A stretch of 64,000 bases of DNA from Adiantum capillus-veneris (Eukaryota > Streptophyta > Polypodiopsida > Polypodiales > Pteridaceae), in contig CM043947.1 of NCBI GenBank assembly GCA_014529385.2, positions 133,129,891 through 133,193,890 on the forward strand, in the 5' to 3' direction. The notes under the pieces are model-generated. The model ran no database searches and was not told where the DNA came from. It worked only from the letters and a program-made list of their open reading frames with translations. The translations under genes and the position numbers were made by a program. The first letter of the stretch is position 1, and the number at the start of each line of letters is the position of its first letter. Below are positions 60,119 through 64,000 of the stretch, piece after piece.

Positions 60119-60240
60119 TTGGATAACTCACTTGTTTTTGACAATGTCACATTAGCAAACTTGTTTATCCGACTACACACAATGTCACATTTGGATAACT
60201 CACTTGTTTTTGACAATGTCACATTAGCAAACTCTGTATT
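60119..60240 (-). repeat. Short in-frame tandem duplication in the DDE-like gene
   Basis: NVTLSKTSELSKC appears twice in succession, once before DIVCSR and once before VVCSR, from a ~72-base direct repeat. It keeps the frame and doubles the first part of the CxxC region. Confidence 0.85.
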
Positions 60241-61123
60241 CCAAATCCTATTGAATGTCGTGCTAGACATTGGCTTGAGACTCGTACTGTCAAGTGTTTT
60301 ATTGACATCATGTAAAATGTCTACTTGCTTGTACGTGTTTGGTATTGCAAGCAAAGTTTCCCTAGTACCATCTTCCATGGTTCTACTGTTATGTGGCATT
60401 CTCTCCGAGTTTTCATCAACAAAAGAGAGCATCAATGCCCTTTCTATTTCTATATGGTATCTTCCTTTTCTCATGACACCATCATTACCATGCACTGAGC
60501 GTCTAACCCCATTCTCAAAATGTTCACGGTAACGATAAAATGAAGTTTTTGGAATGCCATGAATTTCGCACCAAGCTCTACTGCAAACCTCACTGCCATT
60601 AAAAGAAAACACATAGCATGTCTTTGTAGTTGTTTTGTTCTCACGCCATGTAGTCAACATTGTATCATACACATAGTTTGTTCTATTTTGCAAACTCTGT
60701 CCCCAAAATTCATTGCGCATAGCCATGACCTTATCTCGATTGGCATATTGAAAACACATTTTGGAACAACAATATATGGTTGAAACAAGCTGGACAGATG
60801 CTAGAGATGCTTGATTGGATCTCTTAGAAGCTTTCACTGACATTTTTGGCTTCCTATTTACAAAGCAATATTTTCGCTTTTTTGAAATAGGCTCTACCAA
60901 ATAAGATGATTCAATGCATGTGTCTTGTAACGCATGCATAGCATGTAGATCCTCATAGCATAATAATTCTTTTCCATCCATAGTTGTCACTCTCTTGATA
61001 GGCCAACAAACTAGATTAATGTTGCATACACTAGTTTCTCCAGAAATAGTAGCCTCATCTGCATAGGATGTTTCGATACCAATACCAATGTTATCTTCAC
61101 CTAGCTCACCAAAGTTTCCAGAG

Positions 61124-61557
61124 TCAAACGGACACACGTACATGACAACCCCTTCGGCTACTTTCATCCCAAAGTTGAACCCTCTTATCCTTCCAAACCT
61201 CTCTGTAGCTCATTCCATTACATTGTGCATCCAATTCTCCTTCTTCTTTGTCAGCCTCATGCATAGAAGACCCTTTGTACTGCATCTCATTTATATGTTG
61301 CAACAACCCACTACTCCATTTCACAATACTATGAAAAGAATCTCCCACTGTCAATGCATCCATTGTTGGAAAAGGGATGAGTGCTTTCTTTTCAAAACAC
61401 AAATCAACTGACACCGATACATTGCCTTCCCCAATAAGCATGCCAGAACAATATGCACTTGGATTTATTTCAAATACAGTCCCAATGGCAACCTTTTGTG
61501 TCGCTACAAACGTGCACACTCTATCACCATGATTGAAATTAGCCATACCTGCAAGAA
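61124..61557 (-). pseudogene. N-terminal exon of the DDE-like gene (En/Spm-accessory-like domain)
   Basis: An acceptor-like CTTCTTGCAG precedes ATG at about 61544. The frame reads MANFNHGDRVCTFVATQKVA, then INPSAYCSGMLIGEGNVSVS and TVGDSFHSIVKWSSGLL. This resembles the domain in plant En/Spm-annotated proteins (recalled as DUF8039-type) with a beta-rich VxxGxV...VPLG...VxV core ending in TVGxAxxxxxAWPxxL. It meets the main frame near 61180 through a one-base shift or a small unseen intron. Attribution is tentative. Confidence 0.5.
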
Positions 61558-61654
61558 GATTGCAAGAATAATTGTTAAACAAACCGCTTGCAGAGTATAT
61601 TGATTTACGTAGCATAAAGCATAACAAGTATGTATGTGGGTGTTTCATGAGAAG

Positions 61655-63345
61655 CACCCTATGGCCTGAAGGTCATACGGTTCCCTCTATGCTACTAAGA
61701 ATCTCTTTGTGCTCTATGCTCTATCGTATATGCTCTATGATCTATATTGACTTCATATTGCCCCTAGACCACAAGGCGCCCTCATTGTTTCCAAAAAACC
61801 CTCATTGTTTTGCTATGGCCCCAGGGCCATAGCTCTCTATGCCGGTATAAAGCATATTTGATCTATATTAGCTCTCTAAGGCCTGAAGGCCATAGGGTTG
61901 TCCTCGAGATCACCTCACCAAGTTTCATGTCAAGTATATATACATCCTATGGCCTTAGGGCCATAGGGAGTTTCATGTCAAGTATATATACATCCTATGG
62001 CACCCCATGACCCTAGGGCCATAAGATATCCAAATGAAACATACGACAATGTATGGCCCTTGAGCTTATACATTGCAACCCCATGACCCTAGGGCCATAG
62101 GATCGGCATATGAAACATACGACAATGTATGGCCCTTGAGCTTATACATTGCAACCCCATGACCCTAGCGCTATAGGATTTCCAAATGGAACATAGGGCA
62201 ATGTATGGCCCTTGAGCTTATACATTGACACCCTATGGCCCTAGGGCCACAAGATTTAAAAACATACAAAAAGACAACCTATGGCCCTAAGCCCAAGGGT
62301 GTGAGCATTGACACCCTATGGCTCTAGAGCCAGAAGACTTCAAAACATACAAAAAGGCAACCTATGGCCCTAAGCCCAAGGGTGTGAGCATTGACACCCT
62401 ATGGCCCTAGGGCCACAAGACTTCAAAACATACAAAAAGACAACCTATGGCCACGATGTCAAAGGTGGCCAAGATATCAATGTAGCCCCATGGCCCTAGG
62501 GCCATAGGATCTCTATATGGAACATGTGGCACTCTATGGCCCTTGAGCTTATACATTGACACCCCAAGACTCTAGGGCCATAGCATTTCCAAATGGAACA
62601 TAGGCAATGTATGGCCCTTGAGCTTATACATTGCCACCCTATGGCCCTAGGGCCACAAGATCTCACAACATACAATAAGAGAACCTAAGGCCCCTAAGCT
62701 CAAGGGTGCGGGTTCAAGGGTGGCCAAGATATCAATGTAGCCCCATGGCCCTAGGGCCATAGGATCTCTATATGGGACATGTGGAACCCCATGACCCTAG
62801 GGCCACAGGATTTCCAAATGGAACATAGGCAATGTATGGCCCTTGAGCTTATACATTGCCATCCCATTACCCTAGGGCCATAGGATTTCCAAATGGAACA
62901 TAGATCGGCGATGTATGGCCATTCAGCTTATACATTGCCACCCCATGGCCCTAGGGTTGTAGAATCTCCATATGGGACACGTGGCACCCTATGGCCCTTG
63001 AGGTTACATATTGCCACCCAATGACCCTAGGGCAATAGGATCTCCAACTACAAAGTAGGGCAGCGTATGGCTCTTGAGCTTATACATTGTCGTGGACCTA
63101 GGGCCATAGGATCTCCAACTGGAACATAGGGCTATGTATTGGAGCCTATCTATTGTCGCCCCTAAACCCTAGGGCCATAGGATTTCCAAATGGAATATAG
63201 GGAAACTTATGTCTCTTGAGCTTATACATTGCCACCCTATGGCCCTAGGTCCACAAGCTTTCACATTGCCATCGTAGGGCCACAAGGATCTCACAAGATA
63301 GAAGAAGAAAACCCTAGGACATAGGATTTTCAAATGGAACTGAGT
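61655..63345. repeat. Palindromic minisatellite built on GGCCCTAGGGCC
   Basis: Dozens of units of about 75-90 bases. Each centres on a palindrome such as ATGGCCCTAGGGCCAT (exact at 62490-62505 and 62745-62760; variants CTATGGCCCTAGGGCCA, ATGACCCTAGGGCCAT). Spacers are of at least two types: TTTCCAAATGGAACATAGG with GAGCTTATACATTG, and ACAACATACAAAAAGACAACC with CAAGGGTGTGAGCATTG. The array sits upstream of the DDE-like gene. It encodes nothing convincing. Confidence 0.93.
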
Positions 63346-64000
63346 GCACGCTTTGATCCTTGACCTCCAACATTGCCGTCCTATAGTGTGAGCCCAGGGG
63401 TGGCTGAGGTGTCTTCATAATAATTTCGGCCATTCAAGGGATATCCGCAAGTGGCATAAATTAAAAAAATAATTAAAAAAAATTTTTACTCTACGACAAA
63501 CTTTGTCATAATGGGTTTTCAAATACACTTATTGATATCGGAAAAAAAAATAGTGCACAATTTTCGGGATAATTTTTTTAAAATTTAGCTATTTTTAGTG
63601 TATTTTTTACTATGCAGATTTTGATTCTGAAGTCAAATTTTGCTTCATGGGTGTTGTTCCACTCGTACTACAAAGATATGGACATTGACAAAGTCTTGAA
63701 CCAACTTTTTTTTTTCCATACACTTTTTTTCTTTTTTTTGAAAAGCTCTTTCAATTTCGGAGCCGACGAGCTATGTCTCATTTTTGCACAAAGCTTAGAA
63801 CTCTAGTAATCTCGACTGCAAACCCGTGAGAACAACCCCTACATTCAAAATTCGAATTTTGAATTTCTAACCTAACCTAATTAACCTTATCTCTCTCTTT
63901 CTCTCTCTACCACAACTTTTTTCGTGCTATCGCTCTCTTTCTCTCTCTCGTTTCTTGCTCGAAACCTACACAGAAACCTGCACACAGCTTGTGTTTCTCT
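63346..64000. other. AT-rich flank with CT-rich tracts
   Basis: Poly-A/T runs around 63465-63600 and 63706-63740, and CTCTCT tracts near 63890-63950. An acceptor-like TTTTTTACTATGCAG lies at 63617. No gene is supported. Confidence 0.4.

Larger units (their letters stand above)
58397..61185 (-). pseudogene. DDE-like (DUF7869-type) putative transposase gene, body
   Basis: The main frame has 627 residues (61167-59284), then TGA at 59284 where Arg is expected, then 255 more in the same frame to TGA at 58486 where Trp is expected (QYWAP in the paralogue). Order: a helix-turn-helix-like EVCSRAWCEIHGIPKTSFY (near residue 205), a CxxC region (KCVVCSRIK), HDKIDQKKT with D411 and D414, LQLDN with D575 then ENKNRY, and GHTHEDID with E614/D615. 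The D-D-E spacing resembles DDE nucleases. C-terminal blocks VGHSKPLQF, MQYKIHPKSPDW and YPIWLGVA match the copy at 15-16 kb. I link it to DUF7869-type proteins without a search. A chromovirus LTR separates the last ~45 codons. Apart from these lesions the frame is well preserved. Confidence 0.72.

Noticed and set aside
61655-63345. CRISPR-like array
   Set aside because: Units vary in length, the spacers themselves repeat, and the context is a plant nuclear genome.

Overview
The window is repeat-dense eukaryotic nuclear DNA from a land plant or close streptophyte relative. This rests on Ty3/gypsy elements with two RNase H domains (the plant Tat lineage), chromodomain Ty3/gypsy elements, a Ty1/copia element, a plant L1-type LINE and genes with GT-AG introns. 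The species cannot be named from the sequence; a large-genome non-seed plant is a guess. No rRNA, tRNA or CRISPR array was seen. Almost every coding region is transposon-derived or decayed.

Positions 1-16379 are a nest. A nearly intact Tat element (A, minus strand, gag-pol plus LTRs of about 2.7 kb, window start lying inside its left LTR) sits in the integrase gene of a plus-strand copia element. The copia element's 3' LTR abuts the endonuclease gene of a minus-strand LINE. The LINE abuts a plus-strand fragment of a DDE-like gene (motifs LQLDN..ENKNR and GHTHEDID). From 16.4 to 24.7 kb come an old Tat gag relic and a decayed plus-strand chromovirus with a 3.2 kb LTR. From 25.2 to 34.2 kb lies Tat element B (minus), decayed, with both LTRs truncated and rich in GA, TG and poly-G runs.

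The 34.2-43.4 kb stretch is not obviously a retroelement. It holds a decayed multi-exon gene joining a ParB-like domain to a beta-class N4/N6 methyltransferase-like domain, then two FCP1/HAD-like genes. At least a dozen copies of a 22-bp palindrome centred on CTTAAG lie in the surrounding non-coding DNA. A Tat fragment (C) split by a foldback MITE and an unrecognised gene follow.

From 48.2 to 61.6 kb a second copy of the DDE-like gene (minus strand) is interrupted near its C-terminus by a chromovirus LTR with GGGTC target duplications. The gene tail, the LTR and part of the chromovirus pol have been duplicated in tandem. One LTR copy later received a 1.34 kb DNA transposon with CACTAGG inverted ends and TTAA target duplications. 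Upstream of the DDE-like gene is a 1.7 kb minisatellite built on palindromes such as ATGGCCCTAGGGCCAT.

A decay signature runs through the window: in-frame stops are mostly TAG at expected Gln (CAG) positions, with some at expected Trp or Arg codons. This fits C-to-T deamination of methylated DNA.
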